Positions 6,578 to 14,394 of a stretch of 16,072 nucleotides of DNA are shown in pieces. The translations under genes and the position numbers were made by a program. Under the pieces are notes generated by a model that was not told where the DNA came from, searched no databases, and saw nothing but the letters and a program-made list of their open reading frames with translations. The DNA is from Dehalococcoidia bacterium (GTDB lineage: Bacteria; Chloroflexota; Dehalococcoidia; Dehalococcoidales; Fen-1064), in NCBI GenBank assembly GCA_003153955.1, contig PMCB01000097.1, forward strand, positions 37,998 to 54,069. The letters are read 5' to 3'. Position 1 is the stretch's first letter; every line of letters starts with the position of its first letter.

Positions 6578-6937
6578 ATGTCTTCTGAGGATTTACGCCA
6601 TCCGGATTCTGGTTTACCAATTGAACCGCTGCTCAAAGGTATTTTAAGCATTGCCATTATCGACCTGATAAAAGATAAATCCGTTCACGGCGGCGAAATT
6701 TACCAGAGTCTTAAAGAAAAATACCAGATTGATACCCCCCGGGCGATAATTTACAGCGTTCTCCGGAAAATGGAAGGTGATGGCCTGCTAGTCTCCAGTT
6801 GGGACATTCCGGAAAGCGGTCCCGCAAGGAGAATTTATCATATCACGGAAGAAGGCCTTCAATATTTGAAGTATGCTGGGGACAGACTCAGACGGTCGAA
6901 ACAAATAATAATGATTCTACTGGGCGAGAAACCTTAG
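6578..6937 (+). CDS. PadR family transcriptional regulator
   Basis: A 119-residue winged-helix DNA-binding protein of the PadR family. The winged helix covers about 17-100: LLKGILSIAIIDLI (helix 1), VHGGEIYQSLKEKY (36-49, equivalent to the common YGYEI segment), recognition helix TPRAIIYSVLRKMEGDGL (53-70), then the wing GPARRIYHITEEG (81-93). The C-terminal helix is short, as in the small PadR subfamily (LmrR-like, about 110-120 residues) that dimerises and represses adjacent multidrug exporters. It lies immediately upstream of two ABC exporter half-genes with a 58-base gap, the usual arrangement for exporter control by ligand-induced derepression. AAGG lies 7 bases before the ATG, with GGGG even closer. 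A dyad over its own promoter suggests autoregulation. The ligand is unknown. Confidence 0.92.
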   Translation: MSSEDLRHPDSGLPIEPLLKGILSIAIIDLIKDKSVHGGEIYQSLKEKYQIDTPRAIIYSVLRKMEGDGLLVSSWDIPESGPARRIYHITEEGLQYLKYAGDRLRRSKQIIMILLGEKP

Positions 6938-6995
6938 ATTCATATACTCACTGTTCTGATTAAAATATGCCAGCGGATAGGATGAACATTTAGGT

Positions 6996-8792
6996 ATGCG
7001 GATTGTTTCCAGGCTAATCGGACTCACGAAAAAATATTGGAAGTGGCTAATTGTAGCCTTTGCCTGCCTTGTTTTAGCAACGGCTGCCAGTTTAATTGTG
7101 CCTATATTAATCGGTGACGCGGTCAATAATGCGCTTCACATTGACGCAACGACACTGAAAGTCACCGGTAATATGCGACTGCTCGTGATGTACGGCATCG
7201 GTATCCTGGTGCTCAGTCTGTTACGTGGTTTATTCACTTTCGGGCAAAACTATTTCAGTGAATTTATCGGTCAGAATGTCGCATACGACCTCAGAAACAG
7301 GTTATACGACCGGATACAACACCTCAGTTTTTCTTTCCATGATACCGCGCAAACGGGACAACTGATGTCCCGTGCCACCCAGGATGTTGAAGGAGTCCGG
7401 TTCTCCCTGTCGGGAGGCATGGTCCGGATGATTTACATCATTACGCTCTTTACGAGCATCTCCGTAATTATGTTCACGATTAACTGGCGGCTCACCCTGG
7501 TTAGCTTTGCCTGTTTGCCGTTCATCGGATATGTCGCAATTGTGCTGGTATCAAAATTACGCCCCTTGTGGACCCGGATTCAGCAGCAAATGGCTTCGAT
7601 GGGTACGGTTTTACAGGAAAACCTATCAGGTATCAGAGTCGTCAAAGCTTTTTCACGCCAGCAATTTGAGAGGCAAAAATTCGAAAAAGAAGCACGGATT
7701 TTATACGACGACCAAATCCGTGTGGCCCGTGTTCAGGCGTTTGGCGGACCACTTATGACTTTCCTCACCACGATCGCCAGTTCTTTAGTGCTCTGGTACG
7801 GCGGTATGCAGGTCATTCAGGGTCATTTGACCGCCGGACAATTGACCACTTTCTACATTTATCTGGGGTTACTGATCCCACCGATTAGAATGCTCGGCCC
7901 CATCGTCGACCTGACCAGCCGCGGCATTGCGTCGGGACAGCGTATTTTTGAAATTCTGGATACTCAATCGGCGGTTCAGGAAAAACCGAACGCGTTGGTA
8001 TTGGCTAATATTACCGGCGACGTCAAATTCAGCGGGGTAAATTTTAAATACCAGCGGTTGGGCGGCCGTGATACCTCGGGCAACATCCTCGAGGATATAA
8101 ATCTGGAAACTAAATCGGGCGAAATGGTCGCGTTATTGGGCGCCACCGGCAGCGGGAAAACAACGCTGGTAAACCTGATCCCACGGTTTTATGATGTAAC
8201 GGCCGGCAGTATCACAATTGACGGTGTAGATATCAAAGATGTGACATTGGATTCTCTGAGAAAGAATGTAGGTATTGTTCAGCAGGATGTTTTCCTGTTT
8301 ACCGGCACAATCAGGGACAACATTGCTTACGGCGCAGTGAAAGCCAGCGAAGAAGACATCATTAATGCCTCAAAGAGCGCACAACTCCACGATTACATCG
8401 CATCATTGCCGAATAAATACGATACCTGGGTGGGGGAACGAGGAGTAACTCTATCCGGCGGGCAGAAACAAAGATTGGCGATTGCGCGTACCTTATTGAT
8501 TAACCCGCGCATCCTGATATTGGATGATTCGACTTCCAGTGTCGACACCGAGACCGAATACCTGATTCAGCAGGCGCTCCGGGAATTAATGAAAGGGCGC
8601 ACCACCTTTGTAATCGCTCAAAGGCTGCAAACCGTGAAAGATGCACAGCAGATTTTTGTGCTGGATAAAGGTAAAATTGTCGAACGCGGCACCCATCTCC
8701 AATTACTTAAAGAAGGCAAAATATACCGGCAAATCTATGAGCTCCAATTACGCGCTCAGGAAGAAGCTTTGGGCAGCGAGGTGAGAATATAA
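6996..8792 (+). CDS. Heterodimeric ABC exporter, half with degenerate ATP site
   Basis: A 598-residue half-transporter of the multidrug ABC exporter type. The N-terminal six-helix membrane domain (about 1-310) includes helices near 17-38, 62-84, 140-187 and 250-295; the ABC ATPase follows at about 340-580. Walker A is GATGSGKTT (382-390) and the signature is a canonical LSGGQ (486-490). Walker B reads ILILDDSTSS, with Asp511 where the catalytic Glu belongs, and the switch His is Gln542 (IAQRL). These changes mark the degenerate-site partner, as in TM287 of the TM287/288 exporter and BmrC-type subunits. Its stop shares one base with the next gene's start (TAATG), so the partner is translationally coupled. 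It sits in the cytoplasmic membrane and probably expels a hydrophobic drug or metabolite. No strong Shine-Dalgarno is seen before this ATG, and a three-codon ORF (6982-6993) ends two bases upstream of it. Confidence 0.94.
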   Translation: MRIVSRLIGLTKKYWKWLIVAFACLVLATAASLIVPILIGDAVNNALHIDATTLKVTGNMRLLVMYGIGILVLSLLRGLFTFGQNYFSEFIGQNVAYDLRNRLYDRIQHLSFSFHDTAQTGQLMSRATQDVEGVRFSLSGGMVRMIYIITLFTSISVIMFTINWRLTLVSFACLPFIGYVAIVLVSKLRPLWTRIQQQMASMGTVLQENLSGIRVVKAFSRQQFERQKFEKEARILYDDQIRVARVQAFGGPLMTFLTTIASSLVLWYGGMQVIQGHLTAGQLTTFYIYLGLLIPPIRMLGPIVDLTSRGIASGQRIFEILDTQSAVQEKPNALVLANITGDVKFSGVNFKYQRLGGRDTSGNILEDINLETKSGEMVALLGATGSGKTTLVNLIPRFYDVTAGSITIDGVDIKDVTLDSLRKNVGIVQQDVFLFTGTIRDNIAYGAVKASEEDIINASKSAQLHDYIASLPNKYDTWVGERGVTLSGGQKQRLAIARTLLINPRILILDDSTSSVDTETEYLIQQALRELMKGRTTFVIAQRLQTVKDAQQIFVLDKGKIVERGTHLQLLKEGKIYRQIYELQLRAQEEALGSEVRI

Positions 8793-10753
8793 TGTTTGGC
8801 GGCGGAGGAATGGGCGGACCAGGTGGTTTTATTCGGGCACCAATGCCCGGCGGCGGTCCCGGCGGTCCCGGCGGGGGATTGACACGTGCCGCAGATCTTA
8901 CCGATGAGGCAGTTTTTGGCAAGGTCTACGACCGTAAAGTGGTCTCACGTATGGCCCGTTATCTTAAAAATTATAAAGCCGGAGTGACGGTGGCTTTTGT
9001 TTCCATGGTGATCGCCACGCTCACCCTGCTGTTTATGCCGCTCTTATTCGCTGACGGCATCAATATTATTGAAACGAACGACCCCCAAAAACTGGATATT
9101 ATCGTCAAATATTTCGTGACGATTTTTCATGTACAGGGCAACACTCATATTCTCACGGCGATATTTATCATCTTTGTCATCAACGGCCTGATCGCCCTAG
9201 GCAGTCAATACTTGCAACAATACGCTATGTCTAATGTCGGACGGGGCCTGCTTTTGACGCTGCGGTTGCAAATGTTTGAGCACCTGGAGAAATTATCCAT
9301 GGCCTTTTACGACCGTAATGAAGTCGGCCGTATTATGTCCAGGGTACAGAATGATGTCGGGTCCCTTCAGGAAATCCTCAGCAACGGTGTCCTGCTCGTT
9401 TTTGCCAGTCTGATAAGTCTCGTGGGTATCATCATTATCATCATGTATATGAATGCCCGACTGGCGCTCCTGACAATGACGGTCATTCCTATTTTGGCGA
9501 TTGTCATGATGGTCTGGCAAAATTATTTGAAAAAAGCATTCATCCGGGTACGGCAAGCGATCTCAGTAGTGAATGCGGACTTGCAGGAGAATATTTCCGG
9601 GGCCAAGGTAATTCAGAGCCTGTCCCGGGAAAAGATTAATTTCCAGCGTTTTGATAATTTAAACTGGGAAAACCTGGATGCCAACATTTCCGCCACCCGC
9701 CGGGCGACCGGACTGCAACCGGTTGTTGAGCTCCTTTTAGGGGCGGCAATTGCCCTTGTCATTATTTACGGCGGTTCGCAGGCAATCGCCGGTAAACTGC
9801 TGCTTGGTTCACTGGTGGCATTCGTCCTTTACGTGCAAAACTTTTTCAACCCAATTCGTGATTTAAGCATGCAATATGTTGAGTTGCAACGGGCCATGGC
9901 CAGCTGTCAGCGTATTTTTGAAGTGCTGGACACAAAAATTGAAATGGTCGATTCCCCCGATGCGATTGAATTACCACGGATTAAAGGTCAAATCGATTAT
10001 AACCATATTTCATTCCAATACCTTCAGGATCGAGAGGTATTACACGATGTCGATTTGCATATCCAGCCGGGGGAAACAATTGCCTTTGTCGGCAGCACCG
10101 GCGCCGGCAAGAGCACCATGGTAGCGTTGGTCGACCGGTTTTACGAGGTCACCAAAGGAAGTTTGACAATCGACGGATACGACGTGCGCAAGGTCACACA
10201 GGATTCGCTGCGCAAGCAAATCGGGGTAGTGCTGCAAGATCCGTTCCTCTTCTCCGGAACAATCAAAGAAAACATTGCCTACGCGCGTGCAGATTATAGT
10301 GAAGAGAAGTTAATCGAGGCAGCCAAAGCAGTTGGCGCGCACGATTTTATCATGCGGCTCGAAAAAGGCTACGACACCATGCTGCAGGAAAGAGGCAGTA
10401 ACCTGAGCCAGGGGCAGAGGCAGTTGATCAGTTTTGCCAGAGCCGTCCTGTCCGACCCCAGAATTCTGATTCTTGATGAAGCTACAGCCAGTATCGATAC
10501 TCAGACAGAGGTAATCATTCAACAGGCTTTAAAGCAGCTTTTACAAGGAAGGACTTCGTTAGTCATTGCCCACCGTCTTTCCACCATCCATGATGCAAGC
10601 CGCGTCGTGGTAATGGAAAACGGCAGGATTATTGAAATTGGTAATCATAAGGAACTCATCGAAAAGAAGGGTGTCTATTACCACCTTTATACAATGAGTT
10701 ATGCCTACAATGATGAAAAAGCCGGACCGACGGAAAAACACGGGACTACCTGA
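8792..10753 (+). CDS. Heterodimeric ABC exporter, half with catalytic ATP site
   Basis: A 653-residue half-transporter and partner of the upstream gene. It opens with a Gly/Pro/Met-rich tail, residues 1-30 (starting MFGGGGMGGPGG), then a short acidic linker. The six-helix exporter membrane domain is at about 58-365 and the ATPase at about 390-630. Walker A is GSTGAGKST (434-442); Walker B ILILDEATAS has the catalytic Glu563; the switch His594 is present (IAHRLSTI). Its signature is LSQGQ (538-542) rather than LSGGQ. That is the mirror image of the partner: the non-consensus signature would face the partner's degenerate Walker site, while this half's complete Walker/His set would pair with the partner's LSGGQ. 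This is the TM288-type arrangement, with one hydrolytic site per dimer. Similar Gly-rich leaders occur in related exporter halves; their role is unclear. The flavin reductase-like gene follows after 40 bases and may be co-transcribed. Confidence 0.94.
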   Translation: MFGGGGMGGPGGFIRAPMPGGGPGGPGGGLTRAADLTDEAVFGKVYDRKVVSRMARYLKNYKAGVTVAFVSMVIATLTLLFMPLLFADGINIIETNDPQKLDIIVKYFVTIFHVQGNTHILTAIFIIFVINGLIALGSQYLQQYAMSNVGRGLLLTLRLQMFEHLEKLSMAFYDRNEVGRIMSRVQNDVGSLQEILSNGVLLVFASLISLVGIIIIIMYMNARLALLTMTVIPILAIVMMVWQNYLKKAFIRVRQAISVVNADLQENISGAKVIQSLSREKINFQRFDNLNWENLDANISATRRATGLQPVVELLLGAAIALVIIYGGSQAIAGKLLLGSLVAFVLYVQNFFNPIRDLSMQYVELQRAMASCQRIFEVLDTKIEMVDSPDAIELPRIKGQIDYNHISFQYLQDREVLHDVDLHIQPGETIAFVGSTGAGKSTMVALVDRFYEVTKGSLTIDGYDVRKVTQDSLRKQIGVVLQDPFLFSGTIKENIAYARADYSEEKLIEAAKAVGAHDFIMRLEKGYDTMLQERGSNLSQGQRQLISFARAVLSDPRILILDEATASIDTQTEVIIQQALKQLLQGRTSLVIAHRLSTIHDASRVVVMENGRIIEIGNHKELIEKKGVYYHLYTMSYAYNDEKAGPTEKHGTT

Positions 10754-10793
10754 ACCTGAATCTGTCAATTAAATTGAGAGAGGATTTTTCTGT

Positions 10794-11366
10794 ATGGCTA
10801 AAGTGGCTCTTGGAGCGCGCACTCTTCTTTTACCGTTGCCCTCGGTTCTGGTCGGCGCGGATGTAGACGGCAAACCGAATTTTTCAGCCTATGCATGGTG
10901 CGGCATTGTGAATAGCCGGCCCCCGATGCTCTCGGTTTCTTTCCGCCCGCAGCGCCTTACGTTAAAAGGCGTCAAGCAGAACGGTACGTTTTCCGTGAAC
11001 ATACCTTCGGTTGACCAGGTTAAAGAAACAGATTATTGCGGTACTTTCTCCGGGCGAGACCGGGACAAAGTCGCCGATTGTAAGTTCACCGTTTTTTACG
11101 GAAAAATGGCGCACACGCCGTTAATCAGCGAATGCCCGATAAACATGGAGTGCCGTGTTTTGCATATGCTTAATCTCGGCAGTCAGGAAATGATGGTTGC
11201 GTTGATTGAGGAAGTTTATATCACCGATTCGTGTCTTACTGACGGTCAGCCGGATGTCGCCAAAATCAATCCTTTTCTGTGGGTTTCCCGTCCTTCAAAC
11301 CAGTATTGGTCCTTCGGCAAACCGCTGGGCGCGGCTTTCATTATCGGGAAAGATATCAAGCCGTAA
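10794..11366 (+). CDS. Flavin reductase / flavoredoxin-like FMN-binding protein
   Basis: A 190-residue protein of the flavin reductase-like (split-barrel, FMN-binding) family, the length of flavoredoxins. Family landmarks are the opening LPLPSVLVGADVDGKPNFSA (14-33), then WCGIVNSRPPMLSVSF (35-50), the RxTxxGVKxNGTFSVNIPS block around residues 54-73 that packs on FMN, and FSGRDRDKV near 85-93. No separate NAD(P)H domain is present. Family members transfer electrons from NAD(P)H or ferredoxin-type donors to flavin or redox partners in the cytoplasm. An AGAGAGG ribosome site lies about 10 bases before the ATG. It sits 40 bases after the exporter and before a strong terminator, so it is probably the last gene of the padR cluster; a link to detoxifying the exported compound is only a guess. 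Cysteines at 36, 82, 97, 114 and 120 are not an obvious cluster motif. Confidence 0.85.
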   Translation: MAKVALGARTLLLPLPSVLVGADVDGKPNFSAYAWCGIVNSRPPMLSVSFRPQRLTLKGVKQNGTFSVNIPSVDQVKETDYCGTFSGRDRDKVADCKFTVFYGKMAHTPLISECPINMECRVLHMLNLGSQEMMVALIEEVYITDSCLTDGQPDVAKINPFLWVSRPSNQYWSFGKPLGAAFIIGKDIKP

Positions 11367-11383
11367 TTTGAACCTCTAAAAAA

Positions 11384-11419
11384 TATGGGGCAATCTAATT
11401 TTAGTTAGGTTGCCCCATA
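11384..11419. terminator. Bidirectional intrinsic terminator
   Basis: A 15-base-pair stem with one T-G wobble: arms 11384-11398 and 11405-11419, loop TTTTAG, core TATGGGGCAA/TTGCCCCATA. Read leftward it is followed by a run of six U (from AAAAAA at 11378-11383), good for ending the isomerase-like transcript. Read rightward the tail is TTAATTATT, weaker but adequate for the exporter cluster. Confidence 0.85.
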
Positions 11420-11450
11420 CTTAATTATTCGTTAAAAACACCTGTCCGGT

Positions 11451-12269
11451 TTATTTCAATTCCTGCATGCAGCGGTTAAAGTAACCCCTTGACTCCGCCG
11501 TAATCCCCATCTGCCGGGACAAGGGGAAGGTGAAAGCGCCGATTACATCCAGGTCCATCGCTCCCTCGTAGCCGATTTTCTTGAGCGCTTTCAGGATTTT
11601 CGGGAACTCGACTCCGCCCCTGCCGGCAATTTCTTCCTCGGCCAGCGCTTCATAGTGCAATCTATCGGGCACATCCGGATATTCACGCAGATGCACATGA
11701 ACAATTTTTTTTCCGAGTTTGCGCACTGTTTCTGAAGCATCTTCTCTGGCTCTGAATATATGCAAAGTGTCAAGGTTAGCCCCCAAGCCCGGGGAGTCAA
11801 TCTCGTTTAACATTTGCAGCATGGTCGCGGTATTATACACAGAAGCCCCGACATGCGGCTTTATCGCCAGGATAACGCCGTGACTTTCAGCGGCTTTGCT
11901 CATTTCGCGAATGACCTTAAATTCCTCTTTTGTCGTCTCTTTATCGTCAGACTTCCCGCCGCAGCGGATGGTGACTACCGGAACGCCAATCTTTTCGGCC
12001 ACTTCGAACATAATTTTCATAGCCGTGATGCGGTCGTAACCGGGCTGGTCGCCAAACCCTGCATGAATCCCAAATAATCCCAAATTATGCTTTTTCGCGG
12101 TGGCCTTGATTTCATCGGTGTACGACTTTTTGGTTACTAATTCTACATGTCGGGCATAATGGGCCAAACAAGCCAATTCCGCCCCTTCATAGCCGGCCCA
12201 AGCAATGTGCTGGAGCGCTCCGTAAAGGTCAAGCTGGTTAAAAAGAACTGTACTGCATCCTAATTTCAT
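11451..12269 (-). CDS. Sugar phosphate isomerase/epimerase-like TIM barrel
   Basis: A 272-residue protein of the xylose isomerase-like TIM-barrel (AP endonuclease 2) superfamily, normal length. Typical strands are visible: MKLGCSTVLF (1-10), AGYEGAEL (25-32), LGLFGIHAGFG (63-73), PVVTIRCGG (97-105), LGANLDTLH (162-170), IVHVHLRE (189-196) and the closing GRGGVEFPKILKALKKIGYEG. Most members bind a divalent metal with Glu, Asp, His and Glu. Here Asp167 and His193 are in place, but the first Glu position reads Lys137 (AIKPH, usually xxExH) and the last Glu reads Asp241 (MDLDV). So it may be a metal-free or altered-chemistry member, or it may bind metal differently. GGGGGG precedes the ATG. It is transcribed divergently from the thioredoxin-reductase pair and ends at a bidirectional hairpin. 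Its substrate cannot be inferred from its neighbours. Confidence 0.85.
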   Translation of the reverse strand: MKLGCSTVLFNQLDLYGALQHIAWAGYEGAELACLAHYARHVELVTKKSYTDEIKATAKKHNLGLFGIHAGFGDQPGYDRITAMKIMFEVAEKIGVPVVTIRCGGKSDDKETTKEEFKVIREMSKAAESHGVILAIKPHVGASVYNTATMLQMLNEIDSPGLGANLDTLHIFRAREDASETVRKLGKKIVHVHLREYPDVPDRLHYEALAEEEIAGRGGVEFPKILKALKKIGYEGAMDLDVIGAFTFPLSRQMGITAESRGYFNRCMQELK

Positions 12270-12320
12270 TATCGTTACCCCCCTGTATATTTTGTCTTTA
12301 GTCTAATCAGATTTCAGATT

Positions 12321-12374
12321 TTTGTCAAAGTCTTATTTTAAACTTTGATTTGCGACAAAGGTCATATTTATAAA
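12321..12374 (+). promoter_or_regulatory. Putative promoter with overlapping dyads before the thioredoxin gene
   Basis: A possible -35 TTGATT (12345-12350) and -10 TATAAA (12369-12374) are 18 bases apart. TCAAAGT (12325-12331) and ACTTTGA (12342-12348) form a perfect 7-base inverted repeat with a 10-base centre over the -35. CTTTG (12343-12347) also pairs with CAAAG (12356-12360), giving three regularly placed half-sites. This layout suggests repressor or activator control of the thioredoxin-reductase operon and perhaps of the divergent isomerase gene. The protein bound is unknown. Confidence 0.4.
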
Positions 12375-12425
12375 CACTGGATAGGTTTAAAATGAACTAA
12401 GAAAATATTTAATGAGGAGAAGCAT

Positions 12426-12743
12426 ATGGTTACAGAAATTAACGATCAGAATTTTGACAGTGAGGTTATTAAATCCAAGATACCGGTAGCGGTGGACTTC
12501 TGGGCGCCGTGGTGCGGTCCCTGCCGTTCGCTGGCGCCGATAACAGAGAAACTAGCCGAATCCTACGCCGGTAAAGTGAAGTTCTGTAAAATCAATGTCG
12601 ACGAAAATCCGGAAATGGCGGGGAAATACAAAGTGATGAGTATTCCGCTGATCTTATTTTTCAAAGCCGGCGTCCAAAAAGACAGCTCTCTGGGATTAGT
12701 GCCGGAGGCCGCCCTCAAGGCCAAAATCCAGGCATTAGTGTAG
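12426..12743 (+). CDS. trxA: Thioredoxin
   Basis: A 105-residue single-domain thioredoxin, full family length. The active site is WCGPC (29-33, Cys30 and Cys33) after VDFWAP, the buried Asp is Asp24, and the cis-proline is Pro74 (SIPLI). It reduces disulfides in the cytoplasm, normally recharged by thioredoxin reductase, which is not in this window. GAGGAG lies 6 bases before the ATG. The siroheme reductase gene follows after 70 bases on the same strand with no terminator between, so the two are probably one transcript. That placement suggests a role in electron or persulfide handling with the reductase (inference) rather than general housekeeping. An extra cysteine, Cys54 (KFCKINVD), lies in the third strand region. 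Several thioredoxin genes per genome are usual, so the symbol denotes the family. Confidence 0.95.
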   Translation: MVTEINDQNFDSEVIKSKIPVAVDFWAPWCGPCRSLAPITEKLAESYAGKVKFCKINVDENPEMAGKYKVMSIPLILFFKAGVQKDSSLGLVPEAALKAKIQALV

Positions 12744-12813
12744 AAATTACTCAATTCAGTTAATATTAAGATATCAACGGGCTATTATTTGGCATTTAAA
12801 ACAAGGAGATCGC

Positions 12814-14361
12814 ATGTCCGAACAAAAACTGGATGTTAACGAACTGAAAAAAGGCGGGATGGTGCCTCTGCGGGAAAAGGACATGTTTTCCATTTGGGTA
12901 AAAACCGAATGCTGCAATTTAAATTCCACGCAATTACGAAGACTGACTGATATTACGGATAAATACGCACGCGGCTTTTTATTGTTTACGTCAAGGCAGA
13001 TTCCGATCATCCCTTTTGTCAATGTAGCTAACATCTTCGACGTAAAACGTGAACTGGCCGAAGCGGACATGGGGATGGACCATAACGGCCCCATCGTGCG
13101 GAACCTGAACATCTGCTACAGCGATAAAATTTGCGACGATGCGGCGGTTAACTGTATCCCGCTCGGCGAAAAGCTGGAAAAATTCTTCGGCAGCCAACTG
13201 GCGCATAAAATAAAAATCGGCGTTGTCGGGTGCAGCAAAGACTGCGTGATGTCCCGCGTATTGAACGACCTGAGTCTGGTTGGCATTGATGACGGTAAAG
13301 AAAAAAGTTATGAAGCCTATGTCGGCGGGCGGCTGGGATTAAATCCGTTTGTCGGCGTTAAAATCGCCGACCATATGACCGAAGATGCCTGCGTCAACCT
13401 GGTGCAGAATTATTTCGACCTGTTGACGGCTGAAGGTATAAAGGGGGAAAGAGCAGCGGATGTTATCAAACGGTTTGGCATCGATGAATTCAAAGCCAAA
13501 CTCACCCACAATTTAATCCGGAATGCGACATTGCCGGCAGTCCATTATTCGACTAAACAGGAAAGACAACATCCCGATACGATGATACTGAAAATCCGAG
13601 CCGTTTGCGGGGAAGTAACCACGGAACAGATCCGGAAACTGGCGGATATTGCGGAAAAATACGGGAACAGCATTATCCATTTTGCCGTTAGGGGCGGGCC
13701 GGAAATTCCGGATACCAGTAAAAAAGCCATACCTGCCATCCGCAAAGAATTAGCCGCGGTTAATCTGCACCTGCTCGAAGATAACGTAGAAAATATGCAG
13801 TCCTGTTTCGGGGATTATTGCAGCGAAGGCCTGTTCAACCCACAGGGATTGTTGAAAAGAATCGAGAAAAGAATCAACGAACTAAAAATTAAAGACTTGA
13901 AAATCACCGTCTCCGCCGCCGGTTGTCCCAGTTCCTGCGGTATTGCGCATCTCAGCGATATCGGTTTCCACGGCGTGATGATACCGGTGGTGGATATCGC
14001 GCTTTGCACCGGGTGCGGGACGTGCGTGACCGCCTGTAAACGCAAAACTATTCAGGTCAAGGACAAAAAAGCTGTTATCGAAATGAAGAATTGTGCTTTT
14101 TGCGGTGCCTGCCGCTCGGCCTGCCCACAGAAAGCTATCGGGGAGAAACGGCGGGGGATTGCTGTTTTACTCGGGGGCAGAGGTGAACCGGGTACCCAGT
14201 TGGGTACCACTATCGCGCAGTTCGTTTCTGAAGACGAAGCGTTTGAAATCGCGGATAATCTGATTCAACTGCTGAGTAAAACCAGGTTGGACACTAATCA
14301 GTTAATCGCTAAAATGGGTTTCGCTGAAGTCAAGAAAACATTATTGATGAAAGAAAAGTAA
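12814..14361 (+). CDS. Tandem siroheme sulfite/nitrite reductase with inserted 2[4Fe-4S] ferredoxin domain
   Basis: A 515-residue cytoplasmic redox protein built from two sulfite/nitrite reductase units. Unit 1 (about 10-240) has a ferredoxin-like half and the siroheme/4Fe-4S cysteines C101-x5-C107 and C140-x3-C144 (GVVGCSKDC). Unit 2 (about 255-490) repeats the plan, with C331-x4-C336 (CFGDYC, one residue shorter than the usual x5) and C371-x3-C375 (AAGCPSSCG). A two-cluster ferredoxin is inserted in unit 2: CTGCGTCVTAC (398-408) and CAFCGACRSACP (427-438). The chain then returns to the reductase fold (FVSEDEA). Unit 2 alone resembles the AsrC/Fd-containing sulfite reductases; unit 1 is an extra, ferredoxin-free copy. 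The expected reaction is multi-electron reduction of sulfite, nitrite or a related oxyanion. AAGGAG lies 5 bases before the ATG. No asrA, asrB, dsrC or siroheme synthesis gene is nearby; the immediate partner is thioredoxin. The substrate is not decidable here. Confidence 0.88.
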   Translation: MSEQKLDVNELKKGGMVPLREKDMFSIWVKTECCNLNSTQLRRLTDITDKYARGFLLFTSRQIPIIPFVNVANIFDVKRELAEADMGMDHNGPIVRNLNICYSDKICDDAAVNCIPLGEKLEKFFGSQLAHKIKIGVVGCSKDCVMSRVLNDLSLVGIDDGKEKSYEAYVGGRLGLNPFVGVKIADHMTEDACVNLVQNYFDLLTAEGIKGERAADVIKRFGIDEFKAKLTHNLIRNATLPAVHYSTKQERQHPDTMILKIRAVCGEVTTEQIRKLADIAEKYGNSIIHFAVRGGPEIPDTSKKAIPAIRKELAAVNLHLLEDNVENMQSCFGDYCSEGLFNPQGLLKRIEKRINELKIKDLKITVSAAGCPSSCGIAHLSDIGFHGVMIPVVDIALCTGCGTCVTACKRKTIQVKDKKAVIEMKNCAFCGACRSACPQKAIGEKRRGIAVLLGGRGEPGTQLGTTIAQFVSEDEAFEIADNLIQLLSKTRLDTNQLIAKMGFAEVKKTLLMKEK

Positions 14362-14394
14362 AATATATCCAATCGGTTAACAAAGACAAAAAAG

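Noticed and set aside
6982..6993. Three-codon ORF (Met-Asn-Ile-stop) ending two bases before the first exporter ATG
   Set aside because: It could be a coupling leader, but such short frames arise by chance and nothing else supports translation.
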